Shown: positions 18,094 through 28,236, numbered from the stretch's first letter. The stretch: DNA of 64,000 nucleotides from Geopseudomonas aromaticivorans (GCF_019097855.1 NZ_JAHRGL010000013.1:40674-104673), one strand, 5' to 3'. Notes: a model not told the origin generated them from the sequence alone. A program made the numbers and translations.

Positions 18094-19722
18094 ATGAGCA
18101 TCTTTTCCATCGGCGTCAGTGGCCTGCATACCGCGCAGACCGTGTTGGCCACCACCAGCAGCAACATCAGCAACGTCTATACCCCTGGCTACAATCGGCA
18201 GCTGCCGCAGCTGAGCGAGAGCTTCGCCGGTGGCGGTGTGGAGGTGGCCAATATCGAGCGCCAGTTCAACCAGTTCGTCAGCGACCAGTTGAACCGCAGC
18301 AATGGCGTCGCTGGCGGGCTGAGCGCCTATCACGCCCAGGTCAGTCAGATCGACAACCTGATGGCCGACCGCGAAGCCGGACTGGCGCCGCTGATGAGCA
18401 ACTTCTTTTCCGCCCTGGAAGATGTGGTGGCCTCGCCCGCCGATCCCGCCGCTCGCCAGGGCGTGCTGGGGGCAGCGCAAACCCTGAGCGGGCAGTTCCG
18501 CTCCTTCGACGGCTACCTCAGTGACATGCAGAGCAGCCTCAACGGGCAGATCAAGGATCAGGTCACCCAGATCAACAACTCCGCTTCCCAGGTCGCCAAG
18601 CTCAACCGCGAGATCAGCATGGCCAAGGCCAAGACCGGCGCGGCTCCCAACGGACTGCTCGATCTGCGCGACCAACTGGTCGCCGAGCTGAGTCAGCGGG
18701 TCGACGCGCGGCTGACCATCCAGGACGGTGGCGGCTACAACCTGACCCTGAGCAACGGCTTGAGCCTGGTCAGCGGCAGCAGCAGCTTCAGTCTCGAAGC
18801 CATGCGTTCGTCCGAGGACGCCAGCCGTTTCGTGGTTGGCTACCGGGATCCGGGCGGCAACCTGCTGGAGTTCGCCGATAGCACCTTCAGCACCGGCGAG
18901 CTGGGCGGGCTGATGACCTTCCGCCGGGATACCCTCGACCGCGCGCAGAACCAGCTGGGTCAGCTGGCGGTGTCGCTGGCGGTGTCGTTCAACGAGCAGC
19001 ATGCCCAGGGTGTCGACCTCTATGGCGACACCGGCAGCGACTTCTTCGCCATCGGCCAGCCAGTCAGCTTCAGCAACGTCCAGAACAACGGCGATGCCTC
19101 GCTGAGCGCCAGCTACGCCGCGGCCGAGCTGGGCAACCTGACCACCAGCGATTACGACGTGACCTGGACCCAGGCCGCCGGTTACAGCGTGCTGCGCCGC
19201 GATATTGGCACCGCGGTGGAGGCCAACTACGACGCGGCCAACGGTACCCTGAAGTTCGGTGGCATGACCTTGCAGGTCAATGGCACTCCGGCAGAAGGCG
19301 ACCGCTTCCTGGTGCAGCCCACCCGCCGCGCCGCTGGCCAGTTGGCGAGCAAGCTCAGCGATGCCGCACGGATTGCCGCCGGCCAGCCGCAAGGCAGCAC
19401 GGGTACGGGGGACAATCGCAATGCGCTGAAACTGCAGGCCCTGCAGACCCGCTCGCTGGTCGGCGGCCAGGCGACCCTGAGCCAGGGCTATGCAGCCATG
19501 GTCAGCGACATCGGCAACCGCACCAACATCGCCGCGGCCAACCTGACGGCCCAGCAGGGCCTCAGCGAGCAGCTCAGCGCCCTGCAGCAGGCCGACTCGG
19601 GGGTCAACCTCGATGAGGAAGCGGCCAACCTGATCCGCTACCAGCAGTTCTACCAGGCCAACGCCAAGGTCATCGAGATCGGCGCGGCGGTCTTCGACAC
19701 CCTGCTCGGCATTCGTGCCTGA
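18094..19722 (+). CDS. flgK: hook-filament junction protein FlgK (HAP1)
   Basis: 542 residues from the ATG at 18094 (MSIFSIGVSG), which has AGGAAC 6-12 nt upstream; an ATG at 18076 lies just behind the promoter and is less likely. The N-terminal TTSSNISNVYTPGYNRQ and the C-terminal NLDEEAANLIRYQQFYQANA (about residues 508-527) form the D0 core. FlgK is exported with the chaperone FlgN and connects the hook to the filament. Confidence 0.95.
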   Translation: MSIFSIGVSGLHTAQTVLATTSSNISNVYTPGYNRQLPQLSESFAGGGVEVANIERQFNQFVSDQLNRSNGVAGGLSAYHAQVSQIDNLMADREAGLAPLMSNFFSALEDVVASPADPAARQGVLGAAQTLSGQFRSFDGYLSDMQSSLNGQIKDQVTQINNSASQVAKLNREISMAKAKTGAAPNGLLDLRDQLVAELSQRVDARLTIQDGGGYNLTLSNGLSLVSGSSSFSLEAMRSSEDASRFVVGYRDPGGNLLEFADSTFSTGELGGLMTFRRDTLDRAQNQLGQLAVSLAVSFNEQHAQGVDLYGDTGSDFFAIGQPVSFSNVQNNGDASLSASYAAAELGNLTTSDYDVTWTQAAGYSVLRRDIGTAVEANYDAANGTLKFGGMTLQVNGTPAEGDRFLVQPTRRAAGQLASKLSDAARIAAGQPQGSTGTGDNRNALKLQALQTRSLVGGQATLSQGYAAMVSDIGNRTNIAAANLTAQQGLSEQLSALQQADSGVNLDEEAANLIRYQQFYQANAKVIEIGAAVFDTLLGIRA

Positions 19723-19741
19723 CCGCCAGGAGATAAGCGCG

Positions 19742-20662
19742 ATGCGCATCAGCACCATCACCATGTACGAGCAGAGCCTCAACTCGCTGAACCGCCAGCA
19801 GGGCGAGTTCCTCAAGATCGGCCAGCACATCTCCAGCGGCCGGCGGGTGGTCAACCCCTCGGACGATCCGCAGGCCGCCGCGCTGGCGGTGGGCATCGAC
19901 CAGGCCAAGGCCGTCGACCAGCAGTACGCCAATGCCCGGGTCAGTGCGCGCAACAGCCTGTCCCAGGAGGAGAGCGTGCTCAACAGCACCTCCGACTTCA
20001 TCGTGCGGGCGCGCACCCTGCTGGTGCAGGCCGGCAACGACACCCTGGGCGATGTCGATCGCCAGGCCATCGGCCTGGAGTTGCAGGGTATCTACGAAGG
20101 GCTGCTCGGTCAGGCCAATTCGGCGGACGGCAACGGGCGCTTCATGTTCGGCGGTTTTCAGGACGACACGCCGCCGTTCGTGCAGGGCGCGGATGGCAAG
20201 GTCAGCTATGTCGGTGACAGTGGCGTCAAGGGGCAGCAGGTCGATTCGGCGCGGCTGATGCCCAGCGTCGACAACGGGCAAGCCATCTTCAAGAGTGCCG
20301 ATGACGCCGACCTGTTCGCTACCCTGGAAAACCTGATTGGCACCCTCGCCACGCCGGTGGCAAGCGAGGCCGACAAGGCGAACCTGCAGTCCGTGCTCGC
20401 CACGGCCGGCAAGGCGCTGGGCAAGAGCTTCGACAATGTCCTCGCGGTGCGCGCCTCGGTCGGTGCGCGGCTGAACGAGCTGGATGTGCTGGATGTGGTG
20501 GGCGGCAACCGCATGCTCAACTACGAGCAGGTCCTCTCCGATCGCCTCGATCTCGACTACAACAAGGCGATTTCCGACTACACCCTGCGCCAGGTCGGCT
20601 TGCAGGCGGCCCAGAAAGCCTTCGTCGACGTGCAGAAGCTGTCGCTGTTCAACCAGCTGTAA
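19742..20662 (+). CDS. flgL: hook-filament junction protein FlgL (HAP3)
   Basis: 306 residues from the ATG at 19742 (MRISTITMYEQ). The flagellin-like N-terminal region contains GQHISSGRRVVNPSDDPQAA and the C-terminal helix has DYNKAISDYTLRQVGLQAAQ. It has an AGGAGATAAG ribosome site and follows flgK by 19 bp. The stop codon directly abuts the stop of the convergent fliR gene, with no spacer. Confidence 0.95.
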   Translation: MRISTITMYEQSLNSLNRQQGEFLKIGQHISSGRRVVNPSDDPQAAALAVGIDQAKAVDQQYANARVSARNSLSQEESVLNSTSDFIVRARTLLVQAGNDTLGDVDRQAIGLELQGIYEGLLGQANSADGNGRFMFGGFQDDTPPFVQGADGKVSYVGDSGVKGQQVDSARLMPSVDNGQAIFKSADDADLFATLENLIGTLATPVASEADKANLQSVLATAGKALGKSFDNVLAVRASVGARLNELDVLDVVGGNRMLNYEQVLSDRLDLDYNKAISDYTLRQVGLQAAQKAFVDVQKLSLFNQL

Positions 20663-21451
20663 TCAGGCCGCCAGCGCCAGACTCTCCACCAGTTGGCGCA
20701 GGAAGGTCAGGCCGTCGCCGAACAGGCTTTCCAGGAAGCGGCCGAGGTCGTTCATCATCACCATCAGCAGCACGATGCCTACGCACATGGTCAGTGGGAA
20801 GCCGATCGAGAATACGGTCAGCTGCGGCGCAGCGCGATTGAGGATGCCCATCGCCAGGTTGATGATCAGCAGCGCCGCCACCAAGGGCAGCGCCAGCAGC
20901 AGGCCGGAGGCCAGGATAATGCGGGCATGGCGCACCAGGACTTCACCGGCCGAGAGGTCCAGCGCCTGACCGATGGGCAGGCTGGTGAAGCTGGCGGCGA
21001 GGATTTCCAGCACGATCAGGTGGCCGTCGAGGGCGAGGAAGATCAGCAGGCTGAACATGTACAGCAGCCGCGACAGGATCATGGTGTTGGTGCCGGTATC
21101 CGGGGCGAAGAAGCTGGCGAAGCCCAGGCCCATCTGCAGGCCGATGATCTCGCCGGCGGCCTGCACCACGGCCAGGATCACGCGCATGGTCAGGCCCATG
21201 GCCGCGCCGATCAGCGTCTGCTCGATGACAATGCCCAGGCTGGTCCAGGACACCAGGGGCACCGCCGGCAGCGGCGGCAGGTTCGGCCCCAGCAGCACCG
21301 CCAACAGCACGGCCAGGCCGATCTTGGTCTGGGTAGGGATGCTGTCGTGACCCCACAGCGGCGAGGCGGCAAGAAAGGCGGTGAGGCGCACGAACGGCCA
21401 GACGAAGGCGGCCAGCCACTGCTGCAGCTGGGCGAAGTCGACCTCGACCAC
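20663..21451 (-). CDS. fliR: flagellar type III export gate protein FliR
   Basis: 262 residues with about six hydrophobic segments. FPFVRL-type N-terminus, then SPLWGHDSIPTQTKIGLAVL and GLQMGLGFASFFAPDTGTNT are the conserved FliR blocks. FliP, FliQ and FliR form the helical core of the export gate. It is the last gene of the minus-strand fliLMNOPQR run, and its stop codon touches the flgL stop, so no intergenic terminator exists between the two convergent operons. Confidence 0.95.
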   Translation of the reverse strand: MVEVDFAQLQQWLAAFVWPFVRLTAFLAASPLWGHDSIPTQTKIGLAVLLAVLLGPNLPPLPAVPLVSWTSLGIVIEQTLIGAAMGLTMRVILAVVQAAGEIIGLQMGLGFASFFAPDTGTNTMILSRLLYMFSLLIFLALDGHLIVLEILAASFTSLPIGQALDLSAGEVLVRHARIILASGLLLALPLVAALLIINLAMGILNRAAPQLTVFSIGFPLTMCVGIVLLMVMMNDLGRFLESLFGDGLTFLRQLVESLALAA

Positions 21452-21452
21452 G

Positions 21453-21722
21453 CTAGCCGATCATCTGCGGGATGCTGGTGAATAGGTCGCGGGTGAAATC
21501 GACGATCATCTTGATCATCCACGGCCCGGTCAGCACCAGTACGGTGAACACCGCGAGGATCTTCGGAATGAACGACAGGGTCATTTCGTTGATCTGGGTG
21601 GCGGCCTGGAACAGGCTGATCAGCAGGCCGACCAGCAGGGCGGTGAGCAGCAGCGGGCCGGCCATGAACAGGGTGATGCGCATGCCCTGGTAGGCCAGGT
21701 CCATGACTGATTCGGGGGTCAT
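21453..21722 (-). CDS. fliQ: flagellar export gate protein FliQ
   Basis: 89 residues, two transmembrane hairpin helices (about 16-38 and 50-72) with the conserved LLVGLLISLFQAATQINEMT and FIPKILAVF segments. It is a component of the FliPQR export gate and sits one base from fliR. Confidence 0.96.
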   Translation of the reverse strand: MTPESVMDLAYQGMRITLFMAGPLLLTALLVGLLISLFQAATQINEMTLSFIPKILAVFTVLVLTGPWMIKMIVDFTRDLFTSIPQMIG

Positions 21723-21744
21723 AGCACTGCTCCGATGGCCGCAG

Positions 21745-22497
21745 TCATGGGTAGAAGCTCTGCGCCAGCGAGCCGATCAACAGCTGCCAGCCATCCACCA
21801 GCACGAACAGCATCAGCTTGAACGGCAGCGAGATGGTCGCCGGTGGCACCATCATCATGCCCAGCGCCATCAGCACGCTGGCCACCACCAGGTCGATGAT
21901 CAGGAACGGAATGAAGATGGTGAAGCCGATCTGGAACGCCGTCTTCAGCTCGCTGGTGACGAAGGCCGGCAGCAGCACGCGCATCGGCACCTGCTCCGGA
22001 CCCTGGAGGTCTTCGACCTTGGCCAGGCGCGCGAACAGCGCCAGGTCGGTCTCGCGGGTCTGGCCGAGCATGAAGGCATGGAACGGCCGGCTGCCGGTCT
22101 CGATGAACTGCTCGAAGTTGATCTCGTCGCGGGAGAACGGCTGCCAGGCCTGCTCGTGCACCTGGGTCAGCACCGGCGACATGACGAAGAAGGTGAGGAA
22201 CAGCGCCAGGCCGATCAGCACCTGGTTGGGCGGCGTCGAGGGCGTACCGATGGCGGTGCGCAGCAGGCCGAGGACGATGATGATGCGGGTGAAGCCGGTC
22301 ATCATCAGCAGCATGGCCGGCAGGAAAGCCATCGAGCTGAGCAGCAGCAGGGTCTGCAGGCTCAGCGACCACTGCTGGCTGCCGTCGGCCAGCGGTTTGC
22401 TGATCACTCCGGGCAGGCCGGTTTCGGCCAGGGCCAGGCCCGGCAGCAGGAGCAGCGCCAGCAGGGCCGGCGGACGCAGGCGAGGCAGGCGCTTCAT
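21745..22497 (-). CDS. fliP: flagellar export gate protein FliP
   Basis: 250 residues from the ATG at 22497, which overlaps the end of fliO by 4 bp. A cleavable signal peptide (residues 1-24) and four membrane segments are visible, with the FliP signatures [40 protein letters not shown] and [16 protein letters not shown]. FliP is the main subunit of the export gate pore. The open frame continues upstream into fliO in another phase and is not coding there. Confidence 0.96.
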   Translation of the reverse strand: MKRLPRLRPPALLALLLLPGLALAETGLPGVISKPLADGSQQWSLSLQTLLLLSSMAFLPAMLLMMTGFTRIIIVLGLLRTAIGTPSTPPNQVLIGLALFLTFFVMSPVLTQVHEQAWQPFSRDEINFEQFIETGSRPFHAFMLGQTRETDLALFARLAKVEDLQGPEQVPMRVLLPAFVTSELKTAFQIGFTIFIPFLIIDLVVASVLMALGMMMVPPATISLPFKLMLFVLVDGWQLLIGSLAQSFYP

Positions 22498-22925
22498 GGC
22501 TGGCGGGGCGCGGCGCCGCGCAGGTTGTGCTTGAGCGCTTGGGCCAGACGCACGGCGAAGCTGCCCGCGAGGGCCGAGCCGGGATCGTCGGTCATGGACT
22601 CGGTCGGCGGCGCCGGCAGCTCGTGCAGCTTGCTGATCTGTCCGGGAGCGACGCCGAGCACCAGCCAGGTGCCGGCGACCTCGACGATCACCACCCGCTC
22701 GCGCTGGCCCAGCGCGGTACTGCCGAGCACCTTGAGCGGCTGGCCGGCCAGGCGTTGACCGGCGGAGAGACGCCGCAGCAGCCAGCTGCACAGCAGGATC
22801 AGGCCAATGACCAGCAGCAGGGCGAGGCCGGTCTTGCCCAGCGCGGCCAGGCCGAACAGGGCATCGTTTCCGGCGCTGCCGGCAAGCGCGGCACCGGCCT
22901 GCGGGGCGGAGGCCAGGCTGCTCAT
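22494..22925 (-). CDS. fliO: flagellar export gate assembly protein FliO
   Basis: 143 residues with one membrane segment (about 29-48), a cytoplasmic basic patch (LLRRLSAG), then the FliO core [20 protein letters not shown] and [16 protein letters not shown]. FliO helps fold and stabilise FliP. It overlaps fliP and fliN by 4 bp each, which points to translational coupling. Confidence 0.93.
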   Translation of the reverse strand: MSSLASAPQAGAALAGSAGNDALFGLAALGKTGLALLLVIGLILLCSWLLRRLSAGQRLAGQPLKVLGSTALGQRERVVIVEVAGTWLVLGVAPGQISKLHELPAPPTESMTDDPGSALAGSFAVRLAQALKHNLRGAAPRQP

Positions 22926-23401
22926 CGGTTGAGCTTCTGCACGCGTTCGGACGGGGTGATGATCTCGGTGATACGGATGCCGTACTTGTCATCCACCACC
23001 ACGACCTCGCCCTGGGCGATCAGGTAGCCGTTGATCAGGATATCCATCGGCTCGCCGGCCAGGCCTTCCAGCTCGATCACCGAGCCCTGGGCCAGCTCCA
23101 GCAACTGCTTGATGGTGATGCGCGTGCGCCCCAGCTCCACGGTGAGCTTCACCGGGATGTCCATGATCATTTCCAGATCGCGCATGCTGCCGCCGCCGGC
23201 ACCCTTGTCCAGCGGTTTGAACACGCTTTCTCCGGCGTTCTTCACAGCTGCACTGGCCGGCGCGGCAGCGGCCTGCTCGGCGAAAGCGGCGGCCCAGGGG
23301 TCTTCCGCCGCGGCGGGTGCTGCTCTGTCGGCCTGCTCGGCCATGGCGCTGGCCCAGTCGGCGTCGAGGTCGGATGGCTCGGGGGAATTGGGATCAGTCA
23401 T
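22922..23401 (-). CDS. fliN: flagellar switch protein FliN
   Basis: 159 residues. The C-terminal SpoA domain (residues about 82-155) has [20 protein letters not shown] and [20 protein letters not shown]. The N-terminal 75 residues are Ala-, Asp- and Ser-rich with repeated EQAD/AFAEQAA units and probably flexible, as in many FliN proteins. It forms the lower C-ring with FliM and is the export ATPase docking site through FliH. It overlaps fliM by 8 bp. Confidence 0.95.
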   Translation of the reverse strand: MTDPNSPEPSDLDADWASAMAEQADRAAPAAAEDPWAAAFAEQAAAAPASAAVKNAGESVFKPLDKGAGGGSMRDLEMIMDIPVKLTVELGRTRITIKQLLELAQGSVIELEGLAGEPMDILINGYLIAQGEVVVVDDKYGIRITEIITPSERVQKLNR

Positions 23402-24446
23402 TCTTGGAGTCCTTGGCGTCGGGCAGGGCGCCCTTGGCGAACAGATCGGCGGAAGCCTTGGCGGTGGACGGCGTGTGGTCGACCAGCTGGGTGACCCGCA
23501 GGGCGCGCAGACCGCTCTGGCTGCCGTATTCGCAGTGCATCACCGGCACACCATCGACCTGTGCGCTGACGATGTCGGGCAGTTCGATAGGCAGCACGTC
23601 GCCGACCTTGAGCGCCATGATCCGGGCGATGCTGCTGGGGATCTCGACGAAGTCGGCGATCAGCTCCACCTGCGACTGGCGGATCTCGCCGGCCATGCGC
23701 TGGTTCCACAGGCGATCCTCGGCGGGATTGCTGTCGGTCAGCGGGCCGTTGAGCAGCTCGCGCAGCGGCTCGATCATCGAATAGGGAATACAGATGTTGA
23801 AATCGCTGGCCAGGTTGCCGACTTCCAGGTGGAAGGTGGTGTTGACCACGATCTCGTTGGGCGAGCTGGTGATGTTGGCGAACTTGACCTGCATTTCCGA
23901 GCGCAGGAAGTCGATCTCCAGCGGATACACCGCGCGCCAGGAGTCGGTGTAGGCCTCCAGGGCCAGGCCCAGCAGGCGGCGAATGATGCGCTGCTCGGTG
24001 TTGGTGAACTCGCGGCCTTCGTTCTTGGTGACGAAGCGACCGTCGCCGCCGAACAGGTTGTCCACCACCATGAACACCAGGCTCGGCGGGAACACCACCA
24101 GGGCGGTACCGCGCAGCGGCTTCATGGCGATCAGGTTGAGGTTGGTCGGCACCGGCACGTTGCGGGCGAATTCGCTGTAGCTCTGGTAGCGCACGCTGTC
24201 CACGGTGATGTCGGCGCTGCGCCGGATCAGGTTGAACAGGCTGGTGCGGAAGCGTCGGGCGAAGCGTTCGTTGATGATCTCCAGGGCCGGCAGGCGGCCG
24301 CGGATCACCCGGTGCTGGGTGGCCGGGTCGTAGGGACGCACGCGCGGGCTGCCGGGCGCATCGCCGGGCAGGGCTTCATCTTCGCCGTTGACGCCCTTGA
24401 GCAGGGCGTCGATCTCTTCCTGCGAGAGCAGGTCGTTCTGGGACAT
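23394..24446 (-). CDS. fliM: flagellar motor switch protein FliM
   Basis: 350 residues. The N-terminal LLSQEEIDALL peptide (residues 6-16) is the CheY-phosphate docking motif. The middle CheC-like domain (about 45-230) includes FRTSLFNLIRRSADI and the C-terminal FliN-like SpoA domain has GDVLPIELPDIVSAQVDG. FliM sets rotor direction on binding CheY-P, consistent with the intact cheY and cheZ in this window. Confidence 0.96.
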   Translation of the reverse strand: MSQNDLLSQEEIDALLKGVNGEDEALPGDAPGSPRVRPYDPATQHRVIRGRLPALEIINERFARRFRTSLFNLIRRSADITVDSVRYQSYSEFARNVPVPTNLNLIAMKPLRGTALVVFPPSLVFMVVDNLFGGDGRFVTKNEGREFTNTEQRIIRRLLGLALEAYTDSWRAVYPLEIDFLRSEMQVKFANITSSPNEIVVNTTFHLEVGNLASDFNICIPYSMIEPLRELLNGPLTDSNPAEDRLWNQRMAGEIRQSQVELIADFVEIPSSIARIMALKVGDVLPIELPDIVSAQVDGVPVMHCEYGSQSGLRALRVTQLVDHTPSTAKASADLFAKGALPDAKDSKND

Positions 24447-24449
24447 GGG

Positions 24450-24938
24450 CTATTGCACGATGAAGTCGGAGAACAGCACGCCGTCGATCGCCAGCGGCGG
24501 CTGCGGCGTGGCCAGCGGCGTGTCGAACAGCTTGAGGATCTGTGCCGTCAGCGCGTCCTTGCCTGCAGGCGTGACCAGCTCTTCGGCCTTCTGGCTGGCC
24601 ATCAGCATCAGCAGGCGGCTGCGCACTTCCGGCATGTGCTCCTTGAGCAAAGCCTCGCTGGCCGGATTGCCGACCTTCAGCGCCAGGCCGATGTACAGCA
24701 GGCGTTGTTCGCCGGGGCCGCCCTGCAGGTTGACGGTGAACGGGGTGATGGTGACGAACAGCGGTACCGGTGCCTTGACCGGCTCGGCCGCTGCCGGCGC
24801 ACTGGCGGTCAGTGCGCCAAGCTTGCCGCTGCTCAGCAGGAAGTAGACGCCGGCCGCACTGCCGGCCGAGAACAGCAGCATCAGCAGGATGATCACCAGC
24901 CAGGGGGTGCGCTTGCCGGTTGACTCTGGGTTGGCCAT
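24450..24938 (-). CDS. fliL: flagellar basal body stator-associated protein FliL
   Basis: 162 residues from the ATG at 24938. One membrane segment (about residues 11-31) is followed by a periplasmic stomatin-like domain with VTITPFTVNLQGGPGEQRLL and a short tail ending SDFIVQ. FliL encircles the stator units. It begins the fliLMNOPQR set and is separated from fliK by 123 bp that hold a hairpin, so it may have its own promoter. Confidence 0.92.
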   Translation of the reverse strand: MANPESTGKRTPWLVIILLMLLFSAGSAAGVYFLLSSGKLGALTASAPAAAEPVKAPVPLFVTITPFTVNLQGGPGEQRLLYIGLALKVGNPASEALLKEHMPEVRSRLLMLMASQKAEELVTPAGKDALTAQILKLFDTPLATPQPPLAIDGVLFSDFIVQ

Positions 24939-25004
24939 GGTGTGTATCGAACTCGAGGGCGGATAACAGGCTGGCAAGTATGGCGACAGCCGTCACGGCT
25001 TGAT

Positions 25005-25031
25005 GGCTCGAAAAAGCCAGCCTATCGAGCC
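25005..25031. other. inverted repeat in the fliK-fliL gap
   Basis: GGCTCGA (25005-25011) and TCGAGCC (25025-25031) are perfect complements around a 13-nt loop, in the 123-bp gap between fliK and fliL. No T tract follows, so it is not a standard intrinsic terminator; it could attenuate read-through or be a protein-binding site. Confidence 0.35.
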
Positions 25032-25061
25032 TATCTTCTGGGTTTGCCCGTAGGGGCGTGG

Positions 25062-26342
25062 TCAGGCGTAGAGGTCGACCTGGCCCCTGGCGAGGACCCG
25101 CAGGGGGGCGGCTGGAGGCGCTAGCAGGGCGCCATCGGCAGATTCGCCCGTTGCGGTGACCGCCGCGTCGGCACGGGCACCATTACCGGCCTGCTGATCG
25201 CGCGGAGGCTGACGCTGCTCGCCGACCGAGGTCTCGCCGAGGCTGATGCCCTGGGCCGCCAGGGCTTCGCGCAGCTGCGGAATGGCCTGTTCGATGGCCG
25301 CGCGCACCTGCGGATGGGCGGAGAGGAACTGCGCCTGGGCACCCAGATCGCCGAGCTTGAGGCTGACCGACAGCGGGCCGAGGTCGCTGGGGTGCAGGTG
25401 CAGTTCGATCTGCTGCTCGCCGCGCTGGTGCAGGCCGATCAGCTGCTGACCGAGGCCCTGCTGCCATTCTCGACTGGCCAGTGGTGCGCTCAGGGTGGCG
25501 AGCGTCGGGCTGGCCATCTGCGAATTGCCGGAGGAGGGTGCCGGGCTGCCGGCGTTCGGGCCGAGCAGCAGGGTGGCTGCTGGCTCGCCGCGCGGCGAGG
25601 TGTCGGCAAGGGCCGCCAGGCCGGCGCTGCCCTCGCTCTGGACAGGCGCAGTGCCGTTGCCGGAACTGCTTGTGGCTGTGGCGGCGGGAGCGCCAGGCTC
25701 CGCTGCCGGCGGGGCGAGCTGATCCGCGTCGTTGTCGGCCCCCGGCTGGCGACCGCCGAGGCTGTGCAGCGAGTCCAGCGGCAGGTTTGCGCCGCTGTCG
25801 CCGTGGCTGTCGAGGGCAGCCGGCGGGCTGGCCGGTGGTGTACTCGTCTGGGCCAGTGGTGCGACGAGAGCGGCCAGGTTGCCGGCGGCAGCTGCGTCGA
25901 CCGGCAGCTGCCCGGCCTGCTCGATCAGCGCCAGGCGCCGGCGAATCTCGTCGAAGGCATCGACTGGCTGTACGGGCGTCGCTTCCCCGCTGTTCGCGCC
26001 CGTCGCCGGAAAGGCGGCGACGAGCGCGGCTGCTGGCAGCGCGGCGTCCAGGATCGGGGTGGCCGGGGGCGTGCTGTCCGGGGTGGCCGCGGCTTGCTGC
26101 TGCGGGTGTTCCGTTGCGGCCGCGGCACTGCCGGCCGCTGCGCCGGATGGCTTCGCTGGCGGGGTGTCGGGCGAGGCGGCACTGCTCGGGGGCATGGCCG
26201 TGGCGGCTGGTTTGCTGTCGCCCTTGGAGTTCGCCTGCTCCAGGCTGCGGGCAAAGCTGCTCCCGCCGCTGGCGGATGGAGTCTGGCTGCTGCGCGGCTG
26301 GGGGCCGGCCGCGGCGGCTGCGGGAAGAATGCTGATATTCAT
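25062..26342 (-). CDS. fliK: flagellar hook-length control protein FliK
   Basis: 426 residues from the ATG at 26342 (MNISILPAAA), with a GGTGAG ribosome-site-like stretch upstream; a GTG at 26354 that overlaps the fliJ stop would add four residues. About 290 residues of Ala/Pro/Ser/Gly-rich disordered sequence act as the molecular ruler. The C-terminal Flg_hook domain has IELHLHPSDLGPLSVSLKLG and QAIPQLREALAAQGISLGE, which contact FlhB to switch export specificity. A second FliK-like gene lies at 34668. Confidence 0.92.
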   Translation of the reverse strand: MNISILPAAAAAGPQPRSSQTPSASGGSSFARSLEQANSKGDSKPAATAMPPSSAASPDTPPAKPSGAAAGSAAAATEHPQQQAAATPDSTPPATPILDAALPAAALVAAFPATGANSGEATPVQPVDAFDEIRRRLALIEQAGQLPVDAAAAGNLAALVAPLAQTSTPPASPPAALDSHGDSGANLPLDSLHSLGGRQPGADNDADQLAPPAAEPGAPAATATSSSGNGTAPVQSEGSAGLAALADTSPRGEPAATLLLGPNAGSPAPSSGNSQMASPTLATLSAPLASREWQQGLGQQLIGLHQRGEQQIELHLHPSDLGPLSVSLKLGDLGAQAQFLSAHPQVRAAIEQAIPQLREALAAQGISLGETSVGEQRQPPRDQQAGNGARADAAVTATGESADGALLAPPAAPLRVLARGQVDLYA

Positions 26343-26350
26343 GGGGCTGC

Positions 26351-26821
26351 TCACCGACTGCTGCCGGTAGAAGAGGTGAAGGCGTTGCCGCGCAGGCGCA
26401 ACTGGGCGCTCAGTTCATCGGTAAGACGTTGTTCCCTGCGGTTGTCACGCAGCTGCTCGGCCTGCGCGCGACGCTCGACCAGGGTGTCGTAGGAGTTGAG
26501 CTTGCGCTGCTGCTCCAGCCACTGCTGCTGGCGCTGGCTGACCTGGCGCTGCTGCTCGCGCAGGCTCTGCCGGGCGCGGTCGATGGCGTCGTCCAGCGAG
26601 CCGAGGAAGGCCTGGTAGTTGATCAGGCTGGCCGGCTGCATGCCCTGTTGCATGGCCTGCTGCAGGCCACGGCTGTACTCCTGCCGGTAGTGCTGCAGGG
26701 TGTCCAGCTGACTCTGGGCCTGCTGCTGGCTGCGCTGGGCGCCGGCCAGGTGGCGGCCGGCATTGTCGACGGCTTCGCGGGTCAGCTCGATCAGGGTGTC
26801 GAGGGCGGATGTGCGGGACAT
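26351..26821 (-). CDS. fliJ: flagellar export chaperone FliJ
   Basis: 156 residues, a long antiparallel coiled coil rich in Gln, Arg and Leu with no other domain. It stands between fliI and fliK, where FliJ is expected. FliJ inserts in the FliI ring and links it to FlhA. The family diverges strongly, so the call rests on size, coiled-coil composition and gene order. Confidence 0.9.
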   Translation of the reverse strand: MSRTSALDTLIELTREAVDNAGRHLAGAQRSQQQAQSQLDTLQHYRQEYSRGLQQAMQQGMQPASLINYQAFLGSLDDAIDRARQSLREQQRQVSQRQQQWLEQQRKLNSYDTLVERRAQAEQLRDNRREQRLTDELSAQLRLRGNAFTSSTGSSR

Positions 26822-26844
26822 GCCGGATCACCTATTCCTGTATG

Positions 26845-28233
26845 TCATGCCCCGGGTACCAGGGCGGACAGTTGCTGCTGGGTTTCCTCGAGGCCGGCGC
26901 GCTCGTCGATGCGCTGCTGGAGGAAGCGCTCCAGGCGCGGATACAGATTGACCGCCTGGTCGAGTTGCGGGTCGTTGCCGGCGACGTAGGCGCCGACGCT
27001 GATCAGGTCGCGGTTGCGCTGGTAGCGCGACAGCGCCTGCTTGAACTGCTGGGCGCGGCGGCGCTGCTGCTCGCTGACGATGGCGGTCATCGCCCGGCTG
27101 ATCGACGCTTCGATGTCGATGGCCGGGTAGTGGCCGCTCTCGGCCAACTGGCGCGACAGCACCACGTGACCGTCGAGGATCGCCCGCGCCGAGTCGGCGA
27201 TCGGGTCCTGCTGGTCGTCGCCCTCGCTGAGCACGGTATAGAAGGCAGTGATCGAGCCGCCGCCGCGCGGGCCGTTGCCGGTCTTCTCCACCAGCTTGGG
27301 CAGCTTGGCGAACACCGACGGCGGGTAGCCCTTGGTCGCCGGCGGCTCGCCGATGGCCAGGGCGATCTCGCGCTGGGCCATGGCGTAGCGGGTCAGCGAG
27401 TCCATGATCAGCAGCACGTCGCGGCCCTGGTCGCGGAAGTCCTCGGCCAGCCGGGTGGCGTAGGCGGCGCCCTGCAGGCGCTTGAGCGGCGAGGTGTCGG
27501 CCGGCGCGGCGACCACCACCGCGCGGCGGCGGCCTTCCGGGCCGAGGATGTTGTCGATGAAGTCCTGCACCTCGCGACCGCGCTCGCCGATCAGGCCTAC
27601 CACGATCACGTCGGCGCGGGTGAAGCGCGCCATCATGCCGAGCAGCACCGACTTGCCGACGCCGGAGCCGGCGAACAGGCCCATGCGCTGGCCGCGGCCG
27701 ACGCTGAGCAGGCCGTTGATGGCGCGGATGCCGACGTCGATCTGGCTCTCGATCGGTGCGCGGTTGAGCGGGTTGATCGGCTCGGTGGCCAGCGGCGCAA
27801 AGTGGCAGCCTTCCGGCAGCGGCAAACCGTCCAGGGGCTGGCCACCGCCGTCGAGGACCCGGCCGAGCAGCGCACTGCCCAGCGGGAAACGCCGCGCGCT
27901 GGCGCGCTCGTCACTGCTCTCGCCGAGCGGGAAGACCCGTGCGCCGGGGCGCAGTCCGCTGATTTCCTCCAGCGGCATGAGGAACAGCTTTTCACCGGCA
28001 AAGCCGACCACCTCGGCCTCGGCGAAACAGGCGGGCTGGTGCGCCGCGCGGCGCGGCGACAGCTCGATGCGGCACACGCCGCCCAGCGGCACCTGCAGGC
28101 CGGTCGCTTCCAGCACCATGCCGGTGGCGCGCACGATCCGCCCACTGGCGCTGTAGCGCGACGCCGCGGCGATACGTGCGGTGACGCTGCCGAGGGTCTG
28201 CTGCCAGTGCTGCTGGTGCGGGTTGGCGTGCAT
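26845..28233 (-). CDS. fliI: flagellum-specific ATPase FliI
   Basis: 462 residues, an F1-beta-like export ATPase. The Walker A motif is FAGSGVGKS (residues 187-195), the Walker B strand [20 protein letters not shown], and [17 protein letters not shown] is the usual family block. It energises export with FliH and FliJ. Three bases separate it from fliH. Confidence 0.97.
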   Translation of the reverse strand: MHANPHQQHWQQTLGSVTARIAAASRYSASGRIVRATGMVLEATGLQVPLGGVCRIELSPRRAAHQPACFAEAEVVGFAGEKLFLMPLEEISGLRPGARVFPLGESSDERASARRFPLGSALLGRVLDGGGQPLDGLPLPEGCHFAPLATEPINPLNRAPIESQIDVGIRAINGLLSVGRGQRMGLFAGSGVGKSVLLGMMARFTRADVIVVGLIGERGREVQDFIDNILGPEGRRRAVVVAAPADTSPLKRLQGAAYATRLAEDFRDQGRDVLLIMDSLTRYAMAQREIALAIGEPPATKGYPPSVFAKLPKLVEKTGNGPRGGGSITAFYTVLSEGDDQQDPIADSARAILDGHVVLSRQLAESGHYPAIDIEASISRAMTAIVSEQQRRRAQQFKQALSRYQRNRDLISVGAYVAGNDPQLDQAVNLYPRLERFLQQRIDERAGLEETQQQLSALVPGA

Positions 28234-28236
28234 GGT

